Positions 1 to 6,404 of a stretch of DNA of 9,515 bases are shown here, in pieces (the stretch's first letter is position 1; each line of letters starts with the position of its first letter). The notes below the pieces were generated by a model. It was not told where the DNA came from. It made no database searches and saw nothing but the letters and a program-made list of their open reading frames with translations. Both the position numbers and the translations under genes were made by a program. This DNA comes from CAYUCY01 sp964443525 (GTDB lineage: Bacteria > Pseudomonadota > Alphaproteobacteria > Caedimonadales > Caedimonadaceae), in contig CAYUCY010000056.1 of assembly GCA_964443525.1 (NCBI GenBank), forward strand, positions 1-9,515. Reading direction: 5' to 3'.

Positions 1-147
1 ATGTCAAAATTGACTCACAAAAGCATTTTTCTCAGTCAACCGTCAACACTTTTTCGATGGGCTGAAATTGCCAAATTAGATCTTTCGATTGCTCGATCCT
101 TTGTCATAAAATTATAATTTAGAGGTCACAAATAGCGTACACTCAAC

Positions 148-747
148 TTATTGTAATTCATGCGGTTGTTTTGAGGGAGGGAGATATTTGTATTTGGGGA
201 GGTGAGATCCTCTCGGCTGAATATGTTTGTGGACCCACGGATAGGCATAAGATTTCATGATCGGCATCTTCGGGGCCGGGACGTATGTTGTCGGACTGCG
301 AAGAGAAGAAGAAGGAGTCACAAGACGTTTTGCCTGAGAAATCGTCAAAATCGCTCCCCCTTCTTTGAGGTCCCCGTCCTTTTGAAATTCAACAGCTCGA
401 GGCAGGCACACGAGATGATCAGAACGTTCTAGAACGATGACAGTTGTTTCAAACCGAAAGGCCTCGCTTTTAAGGTCTGAATAGGTTCGAAAATGCAGGG
501 TACATTCTTTTATTGTAGGGTTGTTCTGAGGTTTTGCCGAGAACTCAAGATAGACTTGGTCGTCGGCACTATAACTTTCATAAGTACCGACGACAGTCGT
601 ACTTTGCTGGTTGACTTGAGTACCGTTGGCAATAATAGGCCCATCCGTTTCATTTTTAACGTATAAGTTGAAAGAGAAAAGAGGGGAGAAAGCCCAGCTT
701 CCGAAAAAAGAGAGAAAAATAAGGTATAGTGTTCCTCTCTTAGGCAT
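148..747 (-). CDS. small exported protein of unknown function
   Basis: I do not recognise this 199-aa protein. The N-terminus is a Sec-type signal peptide: a basic start (MPKR), a hydrophobic core at about residues 7-25, and probable cleavage shortly after. The mature part begins with an alternating polar/hydrophobic pattern typical of beta strands (about 26-140). It holds the protein's only two cysteines, C82 and C114, which could form a disulfide after export. The last 50 residues are low-complexity and rich in Pro, Tyr, His and Lys, with no Cys or acidic cluster; such a tail could be disordered or surface-binding. The start is well fixed: an AGGAGG Shine-Dalgarno (757-762 on the complement) lies 9 nt before the ATG, and a good sigma70 promoter sits just upstream. 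It is divergent from hup. That the protein is exported is well supported; its function is unknown. Confidence 0.75.
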   Translation of the reverse strand: MPKRGTLYLIFLSFFGSWAFSPLFSFNLYVKNETDGPIIANGTQVNQQSTTVVGTYESYSADDQVYLEFSAKPQNNPTIKECTLHFRTYSDLKSEAFRFETTVIVLERSDHLVCLPRAVEFQKDGDLKEGGAILTISQAKRLVTPSSSLRSPTTYVPAPKMPIMKSYAYPWVHKHIQPRGSHLPKYKYLPPSKQPHELQ

Positions 748-1068
748 TCAATCGATCCTCCTTATTTTAGCTATAACAAAGAAGATTTAAAAAAGTGTCA
801 AAGCCAAGTGAAAGAAGTGTTAAACATGCAACATTCTGACGTTAAAAATAAAAAAGAACGCTTTTGATTCTTTCTCGGAGGATTACCTCGCACCGATTAT
901 CACTATTTGTAAAAAATAATGAAATTAAATGATTCGAAAAGAATAAAGAGAATTACTTATGATACAAGGACTTTGCTTCGAGCGTGAAATTAGGAACTAA
1001 AATCTTTTGCTAAACTGGTAAAAAAGGAATAAAAGTTAAAAAAGCGCTCTATTCTGCGATTTCTCTCA
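748..1068. other. divergent intergenic region between the exported-protein gene and hup
   Basis: This is AT-rich non-coding DNA. The left part holds the promoter and ribosome binding site of the 199-aa gene. The middle (about 840-1000) has no open frame of useful length, no tRNA-like fold and only a trivial GAGG/CCTC mini-hairpin near 877-888. A second, weaker promoter-like pair for hup (TTGCTA at 1007-1012, 17 bp, TAAAAG at 1030-1035) lies at the right side. I see no DnaA boxes or TTAA-N7-TTAA sites here. Confidence 0.5.
773..801 (-). promoter_or_regulatory. sigma70-type promoter of the 199-aa exported protein gene
   Basis: On the minus strand there is an exact -35 TTGACA (796-801), a 17-bp spacer, and a -10 TGTTAT (773-778, 4 of 6 to consensus). 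Transcription would start near 765, leaving a very short leader that contains little more than the AGGAGG ribosome binding site at 757-762. Confidence 0.6.
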
Positions 1069-1097
1069 TTGACGGAGGTTTGGGAACTCTTTAAGAT
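1069..1097 (+). promoter_or_regulatory. probable main promoter of hup
   Basis: -35 TTGACG (1069-1074, 5 of 6), a spacer of exactly 17 bp, then -10 TAAGAT (1092-1097, 4 of 6). Transcription would start at about 1104, giving a leader of roughly 50 nt before the GTG start at 1154. A start near 1104 also rules out translation from the in-frame ATG at 1103. Confidence 0.55.
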
Positions 1098-1153
1098 GCT
1101 TAGTGGTGTTAGTATCTAACATTATTGTTGTTAACCAAGAAAGAGGTATAGCC

Positions 1154-1429
1154 GTGAATAAAAACGATTTGATTAGCAAAGTATCATCTTTATCCGGACT
1201 TACGAAAGCAGACGCATCCCGTGCTGTTGACGGTGTGTTCGAAGCAATCACATCTTCTTTGAAAAAGAATGAAGAAGTTCGTTTGGTTGGTTTCGGAACC
1301 TTTACAGTGACAAAGCGTGCTGCAACGGAAGGTCGTAACCCTCGTACGGGTGAAAAGATCAAGATTCCCGCAACGAAGCTTCCGAAGTTCCGCCCCGGAA
1401 AAGGGTTGAAGCAAGCTGTTGCTGCGTAA
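1154..1429 (+). CDS. hup: DNA-binding protein HU
   Basis: This encodes a 91-aa HU-family histone-like protein. HU is a dimer that binds and bends duplex DNA without strong sequence preference and helps to compact the nucleoid and support replication and repair. The sequence shows the family order: an N-terminal helical pair (NKNDLISKVSSLSGLTKADA), the GFGTF turn (47-50 region), and the DNA-binding beta arm with the signature RNPRTGEKIKIPA (61-73), followed by the conserved PKFRPGKGLKQAV end. The length is typical. The frame is open back to an ATG at 1103, but HU proteins begin at the M/VNKNDLI segment and a GAGG motif at 1143-1146 lies 7 nt before the GTG at 1154, so the GTG is chosen. A promoter lies at 1069-1097 and a terminator directly after the gene, so it is probably monocistronic. 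HU rather than IHF is favoured by the overall sequence. Confidence 0.95.
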   Translation: MNKNDLISKVSSLSGLTKADASRAVDGVFEAITSSLKKNEEVRLVGFGTFTVTKRAATEGRNPRTGEKIKIPATKLPKFRPGKGLKQAVAA

Positions 1430-1460
1430 GGTTTTAACGAATACTTACAAGCTTGATTTA

Positions 1461-1495
1461 AAATGCCTCAAAGCGAATGCTTGAGGCATTTTTTT
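1461..1495 (+). terminator. rho-independent terminator after hup, shared with uvrC
   Basis: An 11-bp perfect stem (AAATGCCTCAA at 1461-1471, TTGAGGCATTT at 1481-1491) encloses a 9-nt loop. The plus-strand run of T (1489-1495) completes an intrinsic terminator for hup, 31 nt after its stop codon. On the other strand the stem is followed by TTTTAAAT, so the same hairpin may also end uvrC transcripts, whose stop codon is only about 11 nt before the T-run side. Confidence 0.85.
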
Positions 1496-1506
1496 ATAAA
1501 AGCTTC

Positions 1507-3378
1507 TCATGGATGGAAGTAACGATAAATCGCTTTAGCCAGGTTTTCATTGATTCCTTCAACTTTAGACAGTTCGCTGATGCCAGCTCCTTCAACGGCT
1601 TTTGCGGACCCGAAATAAGTGAGCAGAGCTTTTTTTCTCTTAGGCCCGATTCCGGGAAGCTCATCCAAGGCTGATTTAAAGGTTCCTTTAGCTCGGGTGC
1701 TGCGATGGAAACCGATGGCAAAGCGGTGGGCTTCATCTCTTAATTGCTGCAGATAAAATAGAAGTTCAGGCTCTTTCTCCAGTTTAAACGGTTCACGGCC
1801 TTCCATGAAGAAAGTTTCATCCCCTGCATTGCGATCCGGGCCTTTTGCGATTGCAAGAACGGGAATTGGCAAAGAAAGATCCTTAAGGACAGACAAAACG
1901 GCATTGAGTTGACCACGCCCTCCGTCGATTAACAAAAGGTCAGGGAGAGGATTGGCTTCGAGGTCTTCCATGAGGCTACCTGAAAAACGCCTGAAGAGAA
2001 CGTGGCGCATCATTCCGTAGTCATCTCCAGGCGTGATGACCCCGTCTTCTTTTATTTTAATGGTAAATTTTCGGTAGGCTTGTTTTTTAAAACCCTCCGG
2101 TCCCGCAACAATCATAGCACCGATGGCATGTGCCCCCTGTATGTGACTGTTGTCATACACTTCAATGCGTTCGGGAGAGGAGGGGAGATGGAACATCTCC
2201 TTCATTTTACGGAAGATCTCAGCTCGCGAGCGTTTGGTTTGGAGAGCACGTGTCAGTGCATCTTCGGCGTTCTGGGAGGCATCGTCTATAATTTTTTTCT
2301 TTGCCCCTCGCGCCGGAATACGAATCTCTACTTTGCGACCGAGTTTACTTGAAAATGCATTTTCTAAGAGCCTGACGTCGGTCGGTTTCTGATTTAACAA
2401 AATTTCCCGAGGTGGGTCGTTTTCCTCATAGAAAAGTTCCAAAAAGGCCTCAAAGGCCTCATCAAGCGGAATTTCTTCAAGATGAGAAGGAAAGAATGTC
2501 TGATTTCCAAAAGAGGCTCCTCCACGATACACAAAGACTTGGAAACAGGTGCGTCCTCCTTTTCGAGCAACGGCAATTACATCCGTTTCTATCAACTCGC
2601 TCACATTAAATTTTTGTTGGGCTTGGATAGTCGTTAAAGCTTGAATTTGGTTCCGATAAAGAGCGGCTTTTTCGTATTCTCTTTTTTCCGCGGCCTTCAA
2701 CATTTTATCAGAGAGCATTTGTTGAATCCGGCTTGATTTTCCTTCTAAAAAGTCGATCACTTGAATGACCGATTCTTTGTAATCTTCCAGGTTGATATAG
2801 TCAACGCACGGGGCCGTACATCGTTTGATATGATATTGAAGGCAGGGACGTTTTCTTGTAGCGAAAAAAGAATCCGTACAAGAACGCACCCGGAAGACTT
2901 TATGAAGGGTGTTAAGGGTTTGATGAACCGCCTCTGTAGAGGCAAAGGGTCCGAAGTAACGTCCTTTTTCCGATCTCTTTCCACGATATTTCATAAGACG
3001 TGGCCACTGATGTTCGGTTAAAAGAATATAAGAAAAAAATTTGGCATCCTTGAGAAGAATATTATAACGGGGTTGAAGGCGTTTGATCAGGTTTGCTTCA
3101 AGGAGAAGGGCCTCAACCTCGGTTTGGGTCGTAATAAATTCCATGGAACAGGTTTCGGATACCATCCGCTGAAGACGATTCGGAAGTTTGTGAATCTGTG
3201 TATAGGAAGCGACGCGCTTTTTTAAGCTCTTTGCTTTTCCGACGTAAAGGACGTCTGTGTTTTGACCCAGCATCCTATAGACGCCGGGTTTTTCTGGAAG
3301 TGTTTTCAGATACTCCAGGATTATATCTTTTCCTCGACTAAGCGAGGTAGGAAGAGAAGAAAAGGCTTGATCCATCAT
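1507..3378 (-). CDS. uvrC: UvrABC system protein C (excinuclease subunit)
   Basis: UvrC makes the two incisions, 3' and 5' of a lesion, in nucleotide excision repair after UvrA/UvrB load on damaged DNA. At 623 aa it is of normal length. Domains in order: the GIY-YIG nuclease (about 28-110; PGVY and VLYVGKAK, with Arg55, Glu94 and Asn106 at the expected places), which makes the 3' cut; the cysteine cluster C167, C179, C187, C191 seen in UvrC, known to hold a metal centre in some members; the UVR/UvrB-binding helix pair (about 207-247); the RNase H-like endonuclease with D409 (VYDNSH), D485 (IDGGRGQ) and H551 (EAHRFAI), which makes the 5' cut; and tandem helix-hairpin-helix motifs (about 570-620, LPGIGPKRKKALL). 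All catalytic residues are intact. It starts at a double ATG with no clear Shine-Dalgarno. It lies 80 bp after the 801-aa gene and has its own promoter candidate. Confidence 0.97.
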   Translation of the reverse strand: MMDQAFSSLPTSLSRGKDIILEYLKTLPEKPGVYRMLGQNTDVLYVGKAKSLKKRVASYTQIHKLPNRLQRMVSETCSMEFITTQTEVEALLLEANLIKRLQPRYNILLKDAKFFSYILLTEHQWPRLMKYRGKRSEKGRYFGPFASTEAVHQTLNTLHKVFRVRSCTDSFFATRKRPCLQYHIKRCTAPCVDYINLEDYKESVIQVIDFLEGKSSRIQQMLSDKMLKAAEKREYEKAALYRNQIQALTTIQAQQKFNVSELIETDVIAVARKGGRTCFQVFVYRGGASFGNQTFFPSHLEEIPLDEAFEAFLELFYEENDPPREILLNQKPTDVRLLENAFSSKLGRKVEIRIPARGAKKKIIDDASQNAEDALTRALQTKRSRAEIFRKMKEMFHLPSSPERIEVYDNSHIQGAHAIGAMIVAGPEGFKKQAYRKFTIKIKEDGVITPGDDYGMMRHVLFRRFSGSLMEDLEANPLPDLLLIDGGRGQLNAVLSVLKDLSLPIPVLAIAKGPDRNAGDETFFMEGREPFKLEKEPELLFYLQQLRDEAHRFAIGFHRSTRAKGTFKSALDELPGIGPKRKKALLTYFGSAKAVEGAGISELSKVEGINENLAKAIYRYFHP

Positions 3379-3412
3379 ATTTGTTTTAAAGAAACATCAT
3401 TTATACTTTATA

Positions 3413-3441
3413 ATTATAGAAAGCCTTTAATGAAGGAGCAA
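3413..3441 (-). promoter_or_regulatory. candidate uvrC promoter
   Basis: On the minus strand an exact -10 TATAAT (3413-3418) is preceded by a 17-bp spacer and a weak -35 TTGCTC (3436-3441, 3 of 6). Transcription would start near 3406, about 27 nt before the uvrC ATG. I see no inverted-repeat LexA-type operator in the gap. Confidence 0.5.
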
Positions 3442-3458
3442 GAAAGTCTCTGAAAGAT

Positions 3459-5864
3459 TTAATCTTTCTCAGCTAGGGTTTCAGGTGTAATCCCGATATG
3501 TGTTAAAATGTCCCGTAAGTTATTGAGCATGTAAGGTTTTACAACGGTATCGGTCGGAAGAGTCAGAACGATTCCCATAAAATCTTCTTGAGGCATAGTC
3601 GCTTTTCCGTGCCTGCTTCCATTCGTAACTGTACCGCCCAAATGCGCTAGAAGGTTTTTGAAAGCATGAAGAGTGACTTTCCCTCTTTCTTTATTTGGAA
3701 GGTATAGGGTTAAAAAAGTCTCGTCTTTCAGAAGAAATCGATATTTAGAAAGGTCGACGGATGTCGCCTCCAGCGGTAGTTCTCCTGCCGCTAAGTCATC
3801 TTCTTTTAAAATGCTTTGGGAAGAGGAAGCCGCCGGTTGCTTTCGGGTCTTTACTTTAACTCTTTGAGAGGCCTTCTGTTTGCGATACTCGGCGGCGAAG
3901 TTCACTTTCTTAGGTTCTTGGAAATAGAATGGGTATTCGTGAGTCTCAAAGACTTCAGCCATACTTAAACTGCTTGCCTGCTTGGAAGATGAGGGTTCTT
4001 GAGAGCTGCTTGCCGGAGACATATCTCGTTCTTTGTTTGATAAAACTTGAGCCGATTCTAAAGATCGTCGTTCCTGCTCTTCTTTAATTTTCCTTAGAAG
4101 AGCTTCTTTTCTTTGCTGTTTTCTGCGCGCATTTTTACTGGGGCCTGATTTTCTTGGCTTTGCCTCTTGAAGCAACTCCCCCAGGTTAACTTCAAGGAGG
4201 AGCTTTGATAGCGCATCTGCTTCGCTATCCATATGAGCGAGTTCCAAGGCATTGAGAAGGAAAAAAGCAAAGTCTGCACTGGGAATTCCCTCTCCTCCAG
4301 GTTGATCTTTTTTGGCTGTAAGTTCGCTCATGGCAAGGGCATAAGATCTTGTCAGAAACATCTTTCCTTTAAGACGATCAGCTGTTTTTCCTGTCTTGAA
4401 CAAGATGTTTGACGTAACGATTTTGGTGAAAGGAATCATAGATTGAATAACTGGATAGGGGGAAGATTCAGCCATTGAGATAAATCCAAGCAAGTTAGGA
4501 AGTCGTTCCAAGGCCACTCTATCATTCTGCGACCTGATGGCAGCGAGAGATAAAAGACAGCCGATCATAGGCTTCGTGCCATAGAGTTCGGAACTTTTTT
4601 TACGATGGCGTTCAATGAAAGGAAGATAGACATTTTTAATAAAGTCAACAGCCTCGGCATAAGCATGAGTCCCCATCATATTTAGGGCTTTATGATAATA
4701 AAAGTCATTTAACCATTTTAGATTGACATCTTTGGGGTAGGCTTGAGCGAGGATTAGTCCTTTTTCGATGATCTTGCTGTGTAGATCAAGCTTCCTCTCA
4801 AAAACGAGGGTCAGCATCACACTTCGAATGTTCTCCAGAACTCCTTGCCGTTGCGAGGAAGACATTGTTTTTAAATACTCTGCAAAATCATCTTGTAAGA
4901 CAAGGTCGGCAAACTCAAGGAGAAATCTCGGGTCATCTTGTTTGTAGAGGGCTTGGGCTTTCATATCCTGAAGTCTCAGGGATTCCTCGCGGCTTTCCGT
5001 ATGTGGCTGAAGACACTCACATATTAGGGTAAAGCTTTTGTAATTTAGAAAGTCAGGGATAAGAAAAAAAGTTTCATAGGCTCTGCGGAGGATTTTCAGG
5101 CCATTTGCATTTAAGTGACGAGGGTCCATAAGATAACTTTGATGAGCTTCGAGAAGAATAAGCAAATCGTCAAGACGGATATGTCCCACCAGTCCTCTAA
5201 TGATCTGAGAGAGGTGTTCGATGATTTTGTACTGATGATCCAAGGTGCAATAACCTTTGAGCGGGAGAGTTAAAAGGTCGAAACGTTTGACTTTTATAAT
5301 TGAGTTCAGAAATTGAATAAAATTAAATTCGTAATTCTCCGGGACATCGACACGAAGGAGAAGAGAGAGAAGAGCAGCAACTCTGACTGGATGAGCGTTC
5401 CGTTCTCTTAAATCGTAAGCAAGGCTTGAAAGTCCCCTGATTAGAAAAACTTGAGATGAAGAATTCGTTTCAGTAATAGTCCTGAAGAAAAATCCCGCGA
5501 GGGCCGGAAAAGAGCTTTTCTGATCTAAAGGATACTTAAGGGCATGCTCAATGAGCTGCAACTTCAGTTTCTCACCCGTGGCTTGCTCGGAGTTTTTTAT
5601 GACATGCCTATCTTCCGATTCATACTGCAAGGTAAAGGATATGAGCTGATCTTCCAAGGTTTGGAGCCAATCTTCGAACGAAGGAGAGCTCTCGGACGAA
5701 TGGTGCCTTGGAGAAAAAGATGCGAGTCTTTTATTAATGATGTCTTCATAAGGGATGTCTTGGTAAGAAGCTCTATTATCATATGCACAAGAAAAAGAAG
5801 GAGAAGGAACTATAGTAAAAGTGATAAAAAAAACTAGAAGAATTTTCTTAAGGAATAGCTTCAT
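3459..5864 (-). CDS. large exported protein with a HicA-like C-terminal domain
   Basis: I do not recognise this 801-aa protein as a whole. It opens with a clear Sec signal peptide (MKLFLKK, then a hydrophobic core to about residue 20; likely cleavage at SCA/YD, residues 25-27). No lipobox precedes Cys26. Residues 30-560 look almost wholly alpha-helical and resemble a solenoid, but I cannot assign a repeat family. Residues about 570-615 are strongly basic and charged (coiled-coil-like), followed by a Ser-rich linker to about 640 and a further Lys/Ser-rich stretch. The C-terminus (about 728-795) matches the HicA/YcfA pattern: a helix ending LLAHLGG, then GSRHG with His752, a strand with VLTLP, and KPYMLNNLRDIL before IGI. 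HicA proteins are small RNA-cleaving toxins with a dsRNA-binding-like fold. No HicB partner is adjacent. The export signal is seen, the domain match is inference, and the function is unknown. The start has only a weak ribosome binding site. Confidence 0.8.
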   Translation of the reverse strand: MKLFLKKILLVFFITFTIVPSPSFSCAYDNRASYQDIPYEDIINKRLASFSPRHHSSESSPSFEDWLQTLEDQLISFTLQYESEDRHVIKNSEQATGEKLKLQLIEHALKYPLDQKSSFPALAGFFFRTITETNSSSQVFLIRGLSSLAYDLRERNAHPVRVAALLSLLLRVDVPENYEFNFIQFLNSIIKVKRFDLLTLPLKGYCTLDHQYKIIEHLSQIIRGLVGHIRLDDLLILLEAHQSYLMDPRHLNANGLKILRRAYETFFLIPDFLNYKSFTLICECLQPHTESREESLRLQDMKAQALYKQDDPRFLLEFADLVLQDDFAEYLKTMSSSQRQGVLENIRSVMLTLVFERKLDLHSKIIEKGLILAQAYPKDVNLKWLNDFYYHKALNMMGTHAYAEAVDFIKNVYLPFIERHRKKSSELYGTKPMIGCLLSLAAIRSQNDRVALERLPNLLGFISMAESSPYPVIQSMIPFTKIVTSNILFKTGKTADRLKGKMFLTRSYALAMSELTAKKDQPGGEGIPSADFAFFLLNALELAHMDSEADALSKLLLEVNLGELLQEAKPRKSGPSKNARRKQQRKEALLRKIKEEQERRSLESAQVLSNKERDMSPASSSQEPSSSKQASSLSMAEVFETHEYPFYFQEPKKVNFAAEYRKQKASQRVKVKTRKQPAASSSQSILKEDDLAAGELPLEATSVDLSKYRFLLKDETFLTLYLPNKERGKVTLHAFKNLLAHLGGTVTNGSRHGKATMPQEDFMGIVLTLPTDTVVKPYMLNNLRDILTHIGITPETLAEKD

Positions 5865-5898
5865 CTTAATGCCAATTTAATATAATTGATAATAGGAT

Positions 5899-5927
5899 TT
5901 TCTATAAGAGGATATTTTATGTGTCAA
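5899..5927 (-). promoter_or_regulatory. candidate promoter of the 801-aa exported protein gene
   Basis: On the minus strand an exact -35 TTGACA (5922-5927), a 17-bp spacer, and a -10 TAGAAA (5899-5904, 4 of 6). Transcription would begin near 5892, about 28 nt before the ATG. The element lies inside the AT-rich flank of the candidate replication origin. Confidence 0.5.
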
Positions 5928-5942
5928 TATATAAGATAAATT

Positions 5943-5951
5943 TGTGACAAA
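5943..5951 (-). promoter_or_regulatory. near-consensus DnaA box
   Basis: TGTGACAAA on the plus strand differs at one position from the complement of TTWTNCACA. It lies in the AT-rich flank, 38 bp before the first exact box, and has the same orientation as both exact boxes. Alone it would not be worth reporting; its value comes from its position. Confidence 0.3.
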
Positions 5952-5989
5952 TTGAAAAATATTGCTCACTTGAATTCATCCACGAAAGG

Positions 5990-5998
5990 TGTGGATAA
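5990..5998 (-). promoter_or_regulatory. DnaA box (TTATCCACA)
   Basis: The plus strand reads TGTGGATAA, the exact complement of TTATCCACA, the highest-affinity DnaA box of many bacteria. It sits at the right edge of the AT-rich stretch. A GGATAAG heptamer that is part of it recurs at 6017-6023. Confidence 0.6.
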
Positions 5999-6042
5999 GG
6001 CTGTGAGTATTTTTAGGGATAAGAGGAGCGGGGGAACAGATC

Positions 6043-6057
6043 TTAAGACTTCGTTAA
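6043..6057. promoter_or_regulatory. CtrA-type site 1 (TTAA-N7-TTAA)
   Basis: TTAA at 6043-6046 and TTAA at 6054-6057 are separated by exactly 7 bp, the consensus spacing for the response regulator CtrA. Read on the minus strand it begins TTAAC, as in the extended consensus. Its right half is repeated in inverted orientation at site 2. Confidence 0.45.
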
Positions 6058-6164
6058 GGAATGATCAATTTTTAGGCACCCCATAAAAGGGTATGTTTTC
6101 TTAAGGGAGAGAGATTTGAATGGAATGCGGAGATATTTTTTATTAACCTAAAATTAACGAAGTC
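6047..6164. repeat. 11-bp inverted repeat joining the two CtrA-type sites
   Basis: GACTTCGTTAA at 6047-6057 and its exact complement TTAACGAAGTC at 6154-6164 are separated by 96 bp. Each arm contains one TTAA half-site plus the same seven adjoining bases, so more is conserved than the TTAA core requires. Confidence 0.7.
6143..6158. promoter_or_regulatory. CtrA-type site 2 (TTAA-N7-TTAAC)
   Basis: TTAA at 6143-6146, seven bases, then TTAAC at 6154-6158. This matches the extended CtrA consensus in full on the plus strand. It lies 24 bp before the second exact DnaA box, the kind of proximity through which CtrA represses initiation in Caulobacter. Confidence 0.5.
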
Positions 6165-6181
6165 CTGACGGATCAACCATC

Positions 6182-6190
6182 TGTGCATAA
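6182..6190 (-). promoter_or_regulatory. DnaA box (TTATGCACA)
   Basis: The plus strand reads TGTGCATAA, complement of TTATGCACA, which fits the DnaA consensus TTWTNCACA exactly. It has the same orientation as the box at 5990-5998, 192 bp away. Confidence 0.55.
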
Positions 6191-6375
6191 GTGAGAAAAA
6201 AGGGAAAGATTAGGACTAGTATATGACCACAATAGAAGAGTGTATCCGATAAGAAAATGAAGTTTGTGTACTGGGATGCTTTCCACTTCATAACCGATTT
6301 TTCTTAAAAAATAGTATCTCAAAACAGTTCATTAAAAGTGGAAAAATAATTGCAAATTTGTCAAAAAATTAATGC

Positions 6376-6404
6376 TTCCTATTTTCGAAGATCTAGGGTA
6401 TACA
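6376..6404 (+). promoter_or_regulatory. possible promoter of the MFS-amn unit
   Basis: The -10 candidate TATACA (6399-6404), within TATACAAT, lies 17 bp after a weak -35 TTCCTA (6376-6381, 3 of 6). It would give a leader of roughly 30 nt before the MFS start codon. The -10 is good and the -35 is poor, so an activator may be needed or the true -35 may differ. Confidence 0.35.

Noticed and set aside
1..117. Short plus-strand frame of 38 codons starting with ATG at base 1 and ending TAA at 115-117
   Set aside because: It may be a window-edge fragment of a gene end or chance. The residues match nothing I know, no ribosome binding site is visible, and the start coincides with the cut edge.
89..118. 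Promoter-like pair TTGCTC and TATAAT on the plus strand, 18 bp apart
   Set aside because: No gene follows on the plus strand; the next 600 bp are antisense to the exported-protein gene. The AT-rich sequence makes a chance TATAAT likely.
202..432. Plus-strand open frame of 76 codons
   Set aside because: It lies wholly antisense to the well-supported 199-aa exported protein gene, lacks a ribosome binding site, and has shadow-like Arg-rich composition.
1477..1674. Plus-strand open frame over the hup terminator and the 3' end of uvrC
   Set aside because: Starts inside the terminator hairpin and is antisense to the conserved helix-hairpin-helix region of UvrC.
3452..3468. Small perfect hairpin (GAAAGAT/ATCTTTC) overlapping the stop codon of the 801-aa gene
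   Set aside because: AT-rich, three-base loop and no T-run on the minus strand, so it is not a convincing terminator. The 801-aa gene and uvrC may be partly co-transcribed.
5544..5837. Plus-strand open frame of 97 codons
   Set aside because: Antisense to the N-terminal part and signal peptide of the 801-aa gene; no ribosome binding site; composition of a shadow frame.
6063..6075. Possible IHF site near ATCAATTTTTAG
   Set aside because: Departs from WATCAANNNNTTR at important positions; too weak to list as an origin element.
6078..6092. ACCC/GGGT mini-hairpin followed by TTTT
   Set aside because: Only four base pairs with a 7-nt loop; not a credible terminator, and no gene precedes it on that strand.
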